Of a stretch of 64,000 bases of DNA, positions 50,501 to 58,700 are shown one piece after another. Under the pieces are notes generated by a model. It had not been told where the DNA came from. It made no database searches and was given only the letters and a program-made list of their open reading frames with translations. Position 1 is the stretch's first letter. Each line of letters starts with the position of its first letter. The position numbers were made by a program, and so were the translations under genes. The stretch lies in NCBI GenBank assembly GCA_942490985.1, contig CALNYW010000002.1:124001-188000 (forward strand), in the 5' to 3' direction. This DNA comes from Thiosocius sp942490985. GTDB lineage: Bacteria > Pseudomonadota > Gammaproteobacteria > Chromatiales > Chromatiaceae.

Positions 50501-50976
50501 AGGTACAAGACCCTGAGTTTGCCGAAAAGGTGGCAGCGGTTCTACGTCAGACCGGGCTTCCCGCGAGGCACCTTGAACTCGAGGTCACCGAAGGATTTGT
50601 GATGCATCGTGCGGCGAGCAGTATTCGTCAGTTACATAAGCTACGCGCCAAGGGTATCGAGATCGCTATCGACGATTTTGGAACAGGTTACTCATCGCTG
50701 AGTTACCTCAAACAGTTGCCGATCGATACACTGAAGATCGACCAATCGTTCGTGCGCGACATCCCGCATGATCCAAACGATATGGCGATCTCGGCCGCAG
50801 TGGTCGCGATAGCGGACGCGCTGGGGTTAAAGACCGTCGCCGAGGGTGTCGAAACCACTGCCCAGGCAAACTTTTTCCGCGAGCATGGCTGTCGCGTGGC
50901 GCAGGGTTATTTCTTCAGTAAGCCACTGCCGCCGGACGAGATGGTGGGTTGCTTGAAAGCCGTCGCTGAGTCTTGA
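47527..50976 (+). CDS. Membrane-bound MASE1-PAS-PAS-PAS-GGDEF-EAL protein
   Basis: This 1149-residue c-di-GMP protein begins with a MASE1 sensory membrane domain (about 1-300, with MWLPNGFLLGCLVW and about eight helices). Three PAS domains follow (about 310-460, 465-590, 600-710), then GGDEF (about 725-885) and EAL (about 890-1149). The active-site words are off-canonical: SGDEF replaces GGDEF and MEVLLRW replaces xEALLRW. EVL-type EAL domains are often active; SGDEF is less certain. The DDFGTGYSSL loop and the second Asp/Glu residues look intact. Net effect is therefore probably phosphodiesterase, but this is inference. Confidence 0.9.
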   Translation: MMPSRNDYKYLFITIVGYTLLMKWALTFVAPPENISLMWLPNGFLLGCLVWLRRGLWPWLVGLLALVTLGTESWLTDRPLGMIAMFFAANMIESVGGAMIFLAYCGGRGGFTEVRHLAAFLLLCVLLLPAFSALLGAAALAHFAGAEDVWRSYRVWFAAAALGVLSVAPLTIAIIKGLRDGFALSRQQWALHISLLVVLSALLATTALLPLEGESSATYEHLFVLISLPFLIFAALNAGLWGAVSAVSLFAIASVQLMALGFSLGGQSHHSFAENVAKLQVHLLSAIILSLFIGLIVDKLQRSKRALAASVMRYQAIFDHSPIALLEEDFSAIKRYLDTRLAEVSMAIDDWFESNPGEVRRCSQLARIISVNSGAGEVFAAKSHNDLLSNLDRLFDEGSLQVFRDQIVSLYRGNHEFHAEAQQTTLGGERIITSVRAAVLPGHETDWARVIVVVEDISERMRATQKLQDTFNQLQLAVDTAKLGVWRLDIASGRLDWNDQLLDMHGLRREQFDNTLDSWRRYVLPEDIDEAGSRLESVLAGGSVYGVEFRIRRTDGEIRYITGSGTAIRDPSGEVTGLVGINYDTTDIRHKEEKLRQAATVFSSTAEGVTITALDGTVVEVNQAFTEITGYDRDEIVGRTPALLQSGRHDQAFYQGMWRALGETGQWRGEVWNRRKDGTLYPQLLTISAVRDDQGTPTGYVGVFTDITRIKRSEERLDHLAHHDPLTELPNRLLLNERLGQSIRHAARHQSMLAVVFVDLDRFKTINDSMSHTAGDLLLQQVAKRLLGSVRNDDTVARLSGDEFIIVLEGVGGVDQVTSTVTKLMAVFHATFDIAGAEVRITASMGVALYPQDGEDAEALLSNADAAMYRAKEEGRNNYHFYTKELTTSAFEHLFLENALRHALDLGQFRLVYQPQVDLASGRCLGMEVLLRWEHPDQGTIAPDRFIPIAEQTGLIRSIGLWVLRTACAQAKEWLAEGMEFERIAVNVAGPQVQDPEFAEKVAAVLRQTGLPARHLELEVTEGFVMHRAASSIRQLHKLRAKGIEIAIDDFGTGYSSLSYLKQLPIDTLKIDQSFVRDIPHDPNDMAISAAVVAIADALGLKTVAEGVETTAQANFFREHGCRVAQGYFFSKPLPPDEMVGCLKAVAES

Positions 50977-50999
50977 ATGTTGCCAGGGCAGATCGACGA

Positions 51000-53024
51000 T
51001 CAGAAAACCAGGTTCATCATGCCCAGCATGACCACCAGGAACAACACGGTCATGATGCCGCCGGCACGCATGAAGTCCGGGACACGGTAGCCTCCGGGAC
51101 CCATGATCAGCGCGTTGACCTGGTGGGTCGGGATCAGGAACGAGTTCGACGTGGCCAACGCGACCGTGAGTGCGAAGACCGCCGGGTTGGCGCCGGCGCC
51201 GATCGCGATGTTGACCGCCAGCGGTACCAGCAACACGGTGGCGCCGACGTTGGACATGACCAGCGTGAAGAAGGTGGCGAGTACCGCAACCGAGGCCTGA
51301 ATGACCCAGATCGGCATCGTGCCGACCACGCTCAGGGTCTGTTCGGCGATCCATTTCGCGGTGCCCGACGTTTCCACGGCCAAGCCGAGTGGAATCAATG
51401 ACGCGAGCAAGAACACCGTCTTCCAACTGACCGCCTGGTAGGCCTCTTCGATCTTCAAGACACCCGATAAGATCATCCCGATCGCACCGGTCAACAGGGC
51501 CACCGATAAGCGCAGGTCGCTGAACAGCACCAAGCCGAGCGCGATCGCAAAGAACACCCCGGCATGGGCGAGCTTCTGAGGACGCAGCTCTTCGTGTGGG
51601 AATTCCGTGGTGACGACGACAAAGTTGCGGTCTTTTTGCAGGCGCGCCAGCGCGTCCCACTGGGTGTGGACAACCAGTGTGTCACCACCCTGGAGGGGGA
51701 TATCGCGAATGCTGTCGCCCTCGCGCATCGTTTCCCCATCGCGGTGCAACGCGACCAGCGCTATGCCATAGGTCTTGCGCATCCAGACGTCGCGGGCACT
51801 TTTTCCGACGAGACTGGAACTCGGCGGAATGACGACCTCGGCGACACCAGACCGCGTCGGGGCGAAGATCTCGCCCAAGGCTTCGATGCTGCTGTGCAGG
51901 TCGAGGTCGTACTTGTCAACGAACGCCAGCAGGTTGTTCGGCGACGCGATGATGCCAAGGATCATCCCGGCGCTGATCCCGGTATCACGAGCGATCGTCC
52001 CGGGCCCGACTTTCATCGTGCCGCCCGCCGCCGACGCGATGACCCTTACCTTGTCGTTGTGCTCGACATCGTCGAGTTGCTTGCCGACCAGTTCGCTGTC
52101 TTCCGGAACCTCGACCTCAAAAAGCTCATAGTCGAGGTCGTAGGTGTTATGGAAATACGCCATCGCGTTGTCTTTGCCCTTGGTGGCCTGGCTGGCCGGG
52201 AGTACGTAACGACCGGCCAGCACGAAATAGACGATGCCGGTCGCAACCAGCGCCAAGCCGATCGGGGTGACCGAAAACAGCGACCAGGTCGCCATCTGCT
52301 CGGTCTGCGGCAATGCCTTGTTCGACGTCAGGATGAGGTCGTTGAGCAGAATCAGGGGGCTCGATCCCACCATGGTTACGGTACCACCGAGAATCGCGCA
52401 GAAGCCCATCGGCATCAGCAACCGCGACATCGGCAGGCCCGAACGGGCCGAGATCCGCGCGACGACCGGTAGGAACAGCGCGGCAGCGCCGACGTTCTGC
52501 ATGAACGAAGAAATGATGCCGACCGTGCTCGAAATGATCGGGATGATCCGCGTCTCGGTGGTGCCGCCGACGTGGAGGATGAACGCGGCCACTTTGGTCA
52601 TGATGCCGGTCTTGTCGAGGCCGGCACCGATGATCATCACTGCGATAATCGAGATGACGGCATTTGACGCGAAGCCATCGAACAGGTGCGTGTTATCGAC
52701 CAGGCCGGCCGACAGGCCCATCAACGGCGCGAACAAGGACGTCAGGCCGAGAAGGACCATGATCGTCGCGGCTGCAACGTCAACGCCGACGATTTCGAAG
52801 GCAAACAGGTAGATGGTCAGTAGCAGGATCGCCGTGACCCAGGCGATCTCGATCGAAGGAACGATCGTGGCCAGCCATAGGGCGACCACGGTAAAAAGGG
52901 CGCCGGCGACGAGCTGTTTGACGTTGAGACCGAACCGCGGTCGCACGGGCGACGCTTTTTCCGGCGCTTTCTCCGTCTGGTTTTCTGCTGTGGACGGTAA
53001 GGGCTGGTCGGATACGTTGCTCAT
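51000..53024 (-). CDS. SLC13-type anion permease with two TrkA-C (RCK-C) domains
   Basis: This 674-residue transporter has two hydrophobic halves (about 40-290 and about 475-674) with about 11-13 helices and a central pair of TrkA-C domains (about 300-470, with PEDSELVGKQLDDV and PSSSLVGKSARDVWMR). The build is that of divalent-anion (sulfate, thiosulfate or dicarboxylate) permeases of the DASS/SAC1 type. The C-terminal NVGATVLLVPLA, then ATSNSFLIPTHQVNALIMGPGGY, fits that group. The start at 53024 gives an acidic N-terminal tail. A LysR regulator diverges from it by about 230 bp. Confidence 0.88.
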   Translation of the reverse strand: MSNVSDQPLPSTAENQTEKAPEKASPVRPRFGLNVKQLVAGALFTVVALWLATIVPSIEIAWVTAILLLTIYLFAFEIVGVDVAAATIMVLLGLTSLFAPLMGLSAGLVDNTHLFDGFASNAVISIIAVMIIGAGLDKTGIMTKVAAFILHVGGTTETRIIPIISSTVGIISSFMQNVGAAALFLPVVARISARSGLPMSRLLMPMGFCAILGGTVTMVGSSPLILLNDLILTSNKALPQTEQMATWSLFSVTPIGLALVATGIVYFVLAGRYVLPASQATKGKDNAMAYFHNTYDLDYELFEVEVPEDSELVGKQLDDVEHNDKVRVIASAAGGTMKVGPGTIARDTGISAGMILGIIASPNNLLAFVDKYDLDLHSSIEALGEIFAPTRSGVAEVVIPPSSSLVGKSARDVWMRKTYGIALVALHRDGETMREGDSIRDIPLQGGDTLVVHTQWDALARLQKDRNFVVVTTEFPHEELRPQKLAHAGVFFAIALGLVLFSDLRLSVALLTGAIGMILSGVLKIEEAYQAVSWKTVFLLASLIPLGLAVETSGTAKWIAEQTLSVVGTMPIWVIQASVAVLATFFTLVMSNVGATVLLVPLAVNIAIGAGANPAVFALTVALATSNSFLIPTHQVNALIMGPGGYRVPDFMRAGGIMTVLFLVVMLGMMNLVF

Positions 53025-53213
53025 GGGTCTACCTATGCAAAAAGCCAAATCCGCCCAGGCTGCCGGCAATGCCGTCGCCAGACAGGGCCGCAATCGCGAC
53101 CCATGGGGCGGGAAAATTCCTCAGAGGAAATCAGCGGTGGTTGAGGCAAGACACCGAGGGGGGTGTCATTGCGGCTGCCAGCTGATTAAACGGGTCATAT
53201 TCTGGGGTAATTC

Positions 53214-53238
53214 TTAGGGTATTGCTAATGAATACTAA
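53214..53238 (+). promoter_or_regulatory. Imperfect inverted repeat between the SLC13 and lysR genes
   Basis: TTAG-GG-TATT, a 7-base spacer, then AATA-CTAA forms an imperfect palindrome 17 bp before the lysR start in the divergent promoter region. The place and symmetry are as expected for a LysR-type operator, although the T-N11-A core is not exact. Confidence 0.4.
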
Positions 53239-53255
53239 AAAGCTAACATTCCAAT

Positions 53256-54176
53256 ATGGAATATAGAAGTCTGCCGGACATGAAAGCGCTGGCAACGCTG
53301 CGCGAGATCGTTGAACGGGGTGGTGTGGCTGAGGCCGGTCGTGCCCTGTCGATCGGCCAACCGGCCGTGACCAAGCGACTGCGCGCCTTGGAGCGCAGTT
53401 TCAACATCGAATTGATGGTTCGCGAAGCCGGCAGGCTGCGATTGACCAACGCCGGCGAGCGGGTCTACGCATTCGCGCGCCTGGTCATGGAGCACCAGCT
53501 TGAACTACTCAGCGACCTCAACCAGCTGCGTGCTGGCAGAGACCGACTGCGGCTCGCGGTCACCCAGTCTATCGGGGAGCATCTGTTGCCCGACCTGTTG
53601 CTCGCCTTCGCCGATGCCTATCCGGATTTTCGCATCGACAGCCGGGTCGGCTACAGCCGCAGCATCCACCGTCGACTGGCAACCGGACTGGCGGATCTCG
53701 CACTTACCGAGATCCAGCCCGACCACCCTGACGTATTGGTGCAAAAGTGGCTGGATGATGAATTGGTACTGGTCTGTTCGCCCAAGCACGAGCTGGGGCG
53801 CTGCGACGGCCTGACGGTCAACGACATACCACAGCTCAGCTACGTACTGCGCGAAGGGGAATCATCGATGCGGATCACGCTTGACCGGACGCTGGCGGAC
53901 ATCGGGATTGCGGCGTTGCCGATCGTCATGGAGGTGGGGTCCACCGATACGATCGTCGAGATCCTCGATCGTGGCCGCCATGTCAGCTTTCTACCGCAGT
54001 TCGCGGTGGCCGCGGCGATTGGTAATGGCGAGCTGCGCCACCTGCGCATTGAAGGTTTGCGCATCCGTCGAACATTGTGGATCGCGCGCACCCGCGCCAA
54101 CCTCGACAACCCGGTCGCGGAGGCGTTCATCAAACTGATCCGGCAGCGCGCGACCAAGGGTCAAGGCGGCCTCTGA
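53256..54176 (+). CDS. LysR family transcriptional regulator
   Basis: This 306-residue protein has an N-terminal winged helix-turn-helix (about 5-65, with GGVAEAGRALSIGQPAVTKR) and a C-terminal substrate-binding domain (about 90-300). Because it is encoded back-to-back with the SLC13-type permease, it most likely regulates that gene in response to its substrate, as is usual for LysR pairs. The effector is not identifiable. Confidence 0.92.
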   Translation: MEYRSLPDMKALATLREIVERGGVAEAGRALSIGQPAVTKRLRALERSFNIELMVREAGRLRLTNAGERVYAFARLVMEHQLELLSDLNQLRAGRDRLRLAVTQSIGEHLLPDLLLAFADAYPDFRIDSRVGYSRSIHRRLATGLADLALTEIQPDHPDVLVQKWLDDELVLVCSPKHELGRCDGLTVNDIPQLSYVLREGESSMRITLDRTLADIGIAALPIVMEVGSTDTIVEILDRGRHVSFLPQFAVAAAIGNGELRHLRIEGLRIRRTLWIARTRANLDNPVAEAFIKLIRQRATKGQGGL

Positions 54177-54184
54177 ACGCGAAC

Positions 54185-54325
54185 TCAGCTCCCCATCAGG
54201 TTTTGACTTATCAACCAGGCGTTGAACAGCAAAACCACGCTGCCGAGGTAGAGCACGGCAAAAAGCAGATGGTTGTGGTCGCGATGCTGTGTGGCAGCTC
54301 TTATGGGACGTCTTCGGCGTGGCAT
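54185..54325 (-). CDS. Possible 46-residue single-span membrane protein
   Basis: A short frame starting at ATG 54325 follows GGGGAG by 7 bases, a good ribosome site. It encodes a basic start (MPRRRRPIRAA) and one transmembrane helix (LLFAVLYLGSVVLLFNAWLI), ending SQNLMGS. An ATG six bases upstream is too close to the GGGGAG. It lies 145 bp after argA on the same strand. The Arg-rich-inside pattern is as expected for a genuine small membrane protein, but no family is recognised. Confidence 0.4.
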   Translation of the reverse strand: MPRRRRPIRAATQHRDHNHLLFAVLYLGSVVLLFNAWLISQNLMGS

Positions 54326-54469
54326 TGGCATTCTCCCCAACAAAACGTCTGTTTGCTGCTGCAAAAGCCGCGCCATAGCGAATTGCGCCGAATTAGCGGT
54401 TTTTAGCACTTTGCTGGTGCAAAAGGTGGATGGATAGTTCTCATGTGGTGCAAGCCACACGCATTGCCT

Positions 54470-55807
54470 CTACCGCAGCGGCTTGATGAAGACCTTCGAT
54501 CCCCGCTGCCAGTTGTACAGAGTGCGGCGTTTACGCGGCAGGCGTTCGACCCCCGCATGCTGGAATCCACGTTCGCGAAACCAGTGTGCGGTGCGCGTCG
54601 ACAGCACAAACAGATCGTCCATGCCCAACGCTCTGGCGTGCGTCTCGACGAATCGTAGCAAGGCATCGCCGCGGCCCGCATCACGATAATCCGCATGCAC
54701 CGCGACACAGGCAAGTTCGGCGAGTTTTGCACTGACAAAAGGGTAAAGCGCGGCGCAGGCAATAACGGCCCCGTCGCGTTCAATCACGCAGAACCGATCG
54801 ATCTCCTGCTCGAGGCGTTCACGAGAGCGCTTCACCAGCACCCCGGTCTGTTCAAGCGGCTCGATCAGTTCAAGGATGCCGCCGACGTCGTCGATTTGGG
54901 CCGTGCGGGTGAGTTCGTAGGGCTCCGCGGTGACCAGCGTGCCGGCGCCGTCGCGCGTGAACAGCTCCGATAGCAGAATGCCGTCATCGTGGCGGTCGAG
55001 CAGGTGAACCCGATCGACGCCGCCGCGACACGCCGCCGCGGCATTGTGCAGCACCCGTTGCTGGTCTTCCGGCAGGCGTTTACGTCGCGCGAGCAGTTGG
55101 TCGACCTCGCGTGGGATCATGCTGCCAATCAGGCGGCCGCGACCGTCTTTCACCTTTTGCTCGGTCAAGAAGATCAGTTTGTCGGCGCCCAAGGCCGTTG
55201 CCACCTCGCCCGCCACGTCGGCGGCGCTGAGATTGAACACCTCGCCGGTGGGTGAGTACCCGAGCGCGGGCAGTAGCGCGATGGTTCCGGCAGCAAGCAG
55301 GCCGCGCAGCGCTTCGGCATCAACGCGACGCACTTCGCCCGTGTGTTGGTAATCAACGCCGTCGATCACCCCAAGCGGTTTGGCGGTGACAAAATTGCCT
55401 GAGCCAACACGAATCCGCACCCCGGCCATCGGCGAGTTGGCGAGACCCATCGACAGCAACGCCTCGATTTCCACCCTGACGATGCCATTCGCCTGCTTCA
55501 CACAGTCCAAAGCCGTCGCGTCGGTTACCCGCAGACCGTTGGCGACCTGCATAGCGGCCCCACGCGCGACCAGTTGCTGCTCGATTTGCGGGCGTGCACC
55601 GGCAACAACGACCAGCTGAATACCCAGTCCGTTCAGCAGGGCGATATCGTGAACCAGGTTGGCGAAGCCTTTGGCGGCCAGCGCCTCGCCGCCAAACGAC
55701 AACACAAACGTCTTTCCCCGATGGGCATGGATATAGGGTGAAGACTGGCGAAACCAGTCGACAAAGCCGGAATTGTTGTTTTGCCTGCTCACGGGGCGGG
55801 TCATCAA
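54470..55807 (-). CDS. argA: N-acetylglutamate synthase (amino-acid N-acetyltransferase)
   Basis: This 445-residue enzyme makes N-acetylglutamate, the first step of arginine synthesis. It fuses an amino-acid-kinase-like domain (about 25-290, with VLSFGGEALAAKGF and AGARPQIEQQL), the usual site of arginine feedback, to a C-terminal GNAT acetyltransferase (about 300-440, with VHADYRDAGRGDALL). Length and layout are those of classical ArgA. A second ATG directly follows the first. argE lies 1.7 kb away on the same strand. Confidence 0.94.
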   Translation of the reverse strand: MMTRPVSRQNNNSGFVDWFRQSSPYIHAHRGKTFVLSFGGEALAAKGFANLVHDIALLNGLGIQLVVVAGARPQIEQQLVARGAAMQVANGLRVTDATALDCVKQANGIVRVEIEALLSMGLANSPMAGVRIRVGSGNFVTAKPLGVIDGVDYQHTGEVRRVDAEALRGLLAAGTIALLPALGYSPTGEVFNLSAADVAGEVATALGADKLIFLTEQKVKDGRGRLIGSMIPREVDQLLARRKRLPEDQQRVLHNAAAACRGGVDRVHLLDRHDDGILLSELFTRDGAGTLVTAEPYELTRTAQIDDVGGILELIEPLEQTGVLVKRSRERLEQEIDRFCVIERDGAVIACAALYPFVSAKLAELACVAVHADYRDAGRGDALLRFVETHARALGMDDLFVLSTRTAHWFRERGFQHAGVERLPRKRRTLYNWQRGSKVFIKPLR

Positions 55808-55960
55808 AGCGTCGGATTCCGTCGAGAATAAAGGCGACGCGGGGACAAGTGAAGCGAAAAGGCGCCGTGCGCATTGCGCATCGCTGTGTAAAGGATGCGG
55901 CGGCTGTTTGCCGCTTGGTTATCATGAGCGCCCGCTGTTCGCATCGACCAGGCCGCTACT

Positions 55961-56851
55961 GTGACGTCACCGACCATCTATTTGAGACTGGTAATGGCCG
56001 CGATGTTTTGGGGTGGAACGTTCATCGCAGGACGGGTCCTTGCCCCTTTGCTGGACCCTGTCTCTGCCGCCTTCCTGCGTTTTTTGACGGCTTCTTGCCT
56101 GCTGGTCGGTTGGCTCTATCTCACCCAGGGGCGCTTACCCCGGCTGAGTTTTCGCCAGACCTTCGCGGTGACTGCGCTCGGTGCGACCGGTGTGTTGGCG
56201 TATAACCTGTTGTTCTTCGGCGGCCTGCAGACGGTTGAAGCAGGGCGCGCCGCGCTGATCGTGGCGCTCAACCCAATCGTGATCGCGCTGGCATCGATGG
56301 GGTTTTTCGGCGAACGGCTGACGGGCAGGCAGCTGCTCGGCATTGCGCTCTCTCTGATTGGCGCGGTGGTCGTCATCGCACGGGGCGAGCTGCACGCCTT
56401 GTTACAGGGCGGGGTCGGACAGGGTGAACTGCTGTTGATCGGCTGTGTGGTCAGTTGGGTGTTGTATACCCTGATCGGAAAACGGCTGCTGCATCAGCTT
56501 TCGCCGCTCGCTGCAGTGACGTATGCAAGCGTTGCTGGGACCCTGATGCTGGGTTTGATGGTGATAATCCGCGGCGGCCTCGAGATCGAACAGCTGTTCG
56601 TTGCTGAGATCTTGTTGAGCATCGCCTATCTCGCCGTTTTCGGGACCGTTTTGGCCTTCGTCTGGTACTACAGTGGGGTGCAGGCTATCGGCCCAGGGCG
56701 CGCCGGCCAGTTCATCAACCTGGTACCCGTCAGCGGTGTAACGCTGGGTGTTCTGTTGCTCGGCGAACCGCTGACTCACTCGCTGTTGCTGGGGGCGCTG
56801 TTGGTGGTATCCGGGCTTTGGCTGACAAGCCGCAAGCGGTCACTCGGCTGA
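55961..56851 (+). CDS. EamA/DMT family membrane transporter
   Basis: This 296-residue polytopic protein has ten predicted helices as two EamA repeats, with RVLAPLLDPVSAAFLRFL near the start and YSGVQAIGPGRAGQF in the second repeat. DMT transporters export or import metabolites such as amino acids or purines; the substrate is unknown. The start is GTG at 55961, chosen because it opens the first helix without loss. It sits between argA and argE on the opposite strand, which makes amino-acid export a possibility only. Confidence 0.85.
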   Translation: MTSPTIYLRLVMAAMFWGGTFIAGRVLAPLLDPVSAAFLRFLTASCLLVGWLYLTQGRLPRLSFRQTFAVTALGATGVLAYNLLFFGGLQTVEAGRAALIVALNPIVIALASMGFFGERLTGRQLLGIALSLIGAVVVIARGELHALLQGGVGQGELLLIGCVVSWVLYTLIGKRLLHQLSPLAAVTYASVAGTLMLGLMVIIRGGLEIEQLFVAEILLSIAYLAVFGTVLAFVWYYSGVQAIGPGRAGQFINLVPVSGVTLGVLLLGEPLTHSLLLGALLVVSGLWLTSRKRSLG

Positions 56852-56997
56852 TGAACGGATCAAATCAATAAGTATTTGCGCAATTTGCAGGCTAGGGATA
56901 ACCCCACTGTTTGTTTGCACGGATTCGGTCCAGTTTAAAGGAATATAAATCGGAGCAATGCCGTAACGGCTCCCTTAATCGATCCAGGGAGGTTCGC

Positions 56998-57435
56998 ATG
57001 CCCGAAGCCCGCAACCATCATCGTGTCAATTTTCGATTACCGGTAAATCTGTTCAAGCAATCGGCTACCGAATCACAGGTCTGCCTGTCGCGCGACATTG
57101 GCTACGGCGGGCTTTACGCCGAAGGCGCGCAGGCGTTTGAACAAGGCGAGTCGCTGCGTCTGGTGATCGCGCCTGACAGCGGCGACGCGCTGCATCTCGA
57201 CGGTCGGGTCGTGCGTCGATCAAGCAGCGGCATCGGCTGCGAGTTCGTTGGCAATAGCCCCGCCAGCATGGAGGTGCTCCAAGCGTTGTTGAGCCCGACA
57301 TGGGACGGCGAAAACCTGCTGGATGGTGTTGTCAGCTTTGCCCCCTGGTATCGAGAAAACGACCTTGCCGGTTGGCTGCGGTTGACCTCACTGGTCTCGG
57401 ATTGGCAACGCCTGACCGGGGGCGCGAGGTTCTGA
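56998..57435 (+). CDS. PilZ domain protein
   Basis: This 145-residue protein has a PilZ-type N-terminus: the RxxxR motif (RVNFR) at about 9-13, followed by SRDIGYGGLYAE, where the usual DxSxxG Ser is Gly. Cyclic di-GMP binding depends mainly on the Arg pair, so binding is still possible but uncertain. AGGGAGG precedes the ATG at 56998 and decides the start. The C-terminal part (about 100-145, WYRENDLAGWLRLTSLV) is not typical of the family. Confidence 0.78.
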   Translation: MPEARNHHRVNFRLPVNLFKQSATESQVCLSRDIGYGGLYAEGAQAFEQGESLRLVIAPDSGDALHLDGRVVRRSSSGIGCEFVGNSPASMEVLQALLSPTWDGENLLDGVVSFAPWYRENDLAGWLRLTSLVSDWQRLTGGARF

Positions 57436-57481
57436 TGTAGCTGGGCGTCGATGCCGCGCATGGCCGTGGCGAAGACGGTGT

Positions 57482-58639
57482 CTACGCCGTGCGCATGCAG
57501 AAGCGCTCGACCAACGCACGAATAATCGCGCGGGCAGGTTCCACTTGATCGAGCGCGAGGAATTCATCGGGTTGATGGGCCTGATCGATGTGTCCCGGCC
57601 CGAGTATCACCGTGTCGTGGCCCATCTTATTCAGGTACGGGCCTTCGGTCGCGAAGGCCACCGCCCCCGCCGCAAAGCCGGTGAGCTGTTCAGCGGCTCT
57701 GACAATCGGCGATTGCGCCGGGGTTTCCATTGCCGGGATCCCGCTGAACAGCGCGGTGCGCTCGATGCCCAAACCACTGCCTTGCAGGCAGCTGTCGAGC
57801 CGCCGATCCAGTTCGCCGCGCAGCTCGTCGAGATCCATGCCGGGCAGTGGTCGAATATCGAAGGTCAATTCACAGGCGCCACAGATGCGATTCGGGTTAT
57901 CGCCGCCGTGGATATGACCGAGGTTTAGGGTCGGCACCTCGACGGCGAACAGCGGATTGCGATAACGCTGCTGTAACTCGCTGCGCCAGGCGAGCAGCTC
58001 GGTGATCACGCGATGCATGCCCTCGAGCGCACTGTTACCGAGCGCCGGGTCGCTGGAGTGTCCGGCGCGACCGCTGAGCCGAATCGCTTCCATCGCGATG
58101 CCTTTGTGCAATCGCACCGGCTTGAGCCCGGTGGGCTCGCCGATGACGGCATGCCGGCCGAGTTGCCGATGGGTTTCCAGCAGCGCCCTGGCGCCGCACA
58201 TGCTGCTTTCTTCATCGGCCGTGGCAATGAGTATCAGCGGGCGGTTGAGGCGGCGCAGGTCAAGCGCCGACAGCGCATCCAGGACGACGGCAAAAAACCC
58301 TTTCATGTCGCAGGTGCCGAGTCCGTACCAACGATTGTCGCGTTCGGTCAGGGTGAATGGATCACTGGTCCAGCGCGATTCATCGAACGGTACCGTATCG
58401 GTATGGCCGGACAGCACCAAACCGTCCGGGCCGCTGCCGAGGCTGGCAACCAGGTTGAATTTCCCCGGATGGCCTTCGATCGGCAGGCGTTCGACAGCGA
58501 AGCCGAAGGCCTCGCACCACTCGGCGAGGTGATCGATCACCGCCGCGTTGGATTGATCCCAGGTCGGACTCACACTGCTTACGGACGGCGACCCGATCAG
58601 GTGTCGCAGCATTTCGGCCAGGGAAGGTCTCTGCATCAT
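57482..58639 (-). CDS. argE: Acetylornithine deacetylase
   Basis: This M20-family zinc enzyme removes the acetyl group from N-acetylornithine to give ornithine. The metal ligands lie in VLSGHTDTVPFD, GTCDMKGFFA, TADEESSMCGA and GPGHIDQAHQPDE. The product is 385 residues from the first of two consecutive ATGs (58639, 58636). With ArgA it represents the linear, non-recycling arginine pathway, for which an independent ArgE is required. It is divergent from the DUF6499-like gene by about 60 bp. Confidence 0.93.
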   Translation of the reverse strand: MMQRPSLAEMLRHLIGSPSVSSVSPTWDQSNAAVIDHLAEWCEAFGFAVERLPIEGHPGKFNLVASLGSGPDGLVLSGHTDTVPFDESRWTSDPFTLTERDNRWYGLGTCDMKGFFAVVLDALSALDLRRLNRPLILIATADEESSMCGARALLETHRQLGRHAVIGEPTGLKPVRLHKGIAMEAIRLSGRAGHSSDPALGNSALEGMHRVITELLAWRSELQQRYRNPLFAVEVPTLNLGHIHGGDNPNRICGACELTFDIRPLPGMDLDELRGELDRRLDSCLQGSGLGIERTALFSGIPAMETPAQSPIVRAAEQLTGFAAGAVAFATEGPYLNKMGHDTVILGPGHIDQAHQPDEFLALDQVEPARAIIRALVERFCMRTA

Positions 58640-58700
58640 CTGTAGAGTGTAGAGAAAAGCCAATCACACCGTGTCGTCGACGTCGGGCTACTATCGGGCC

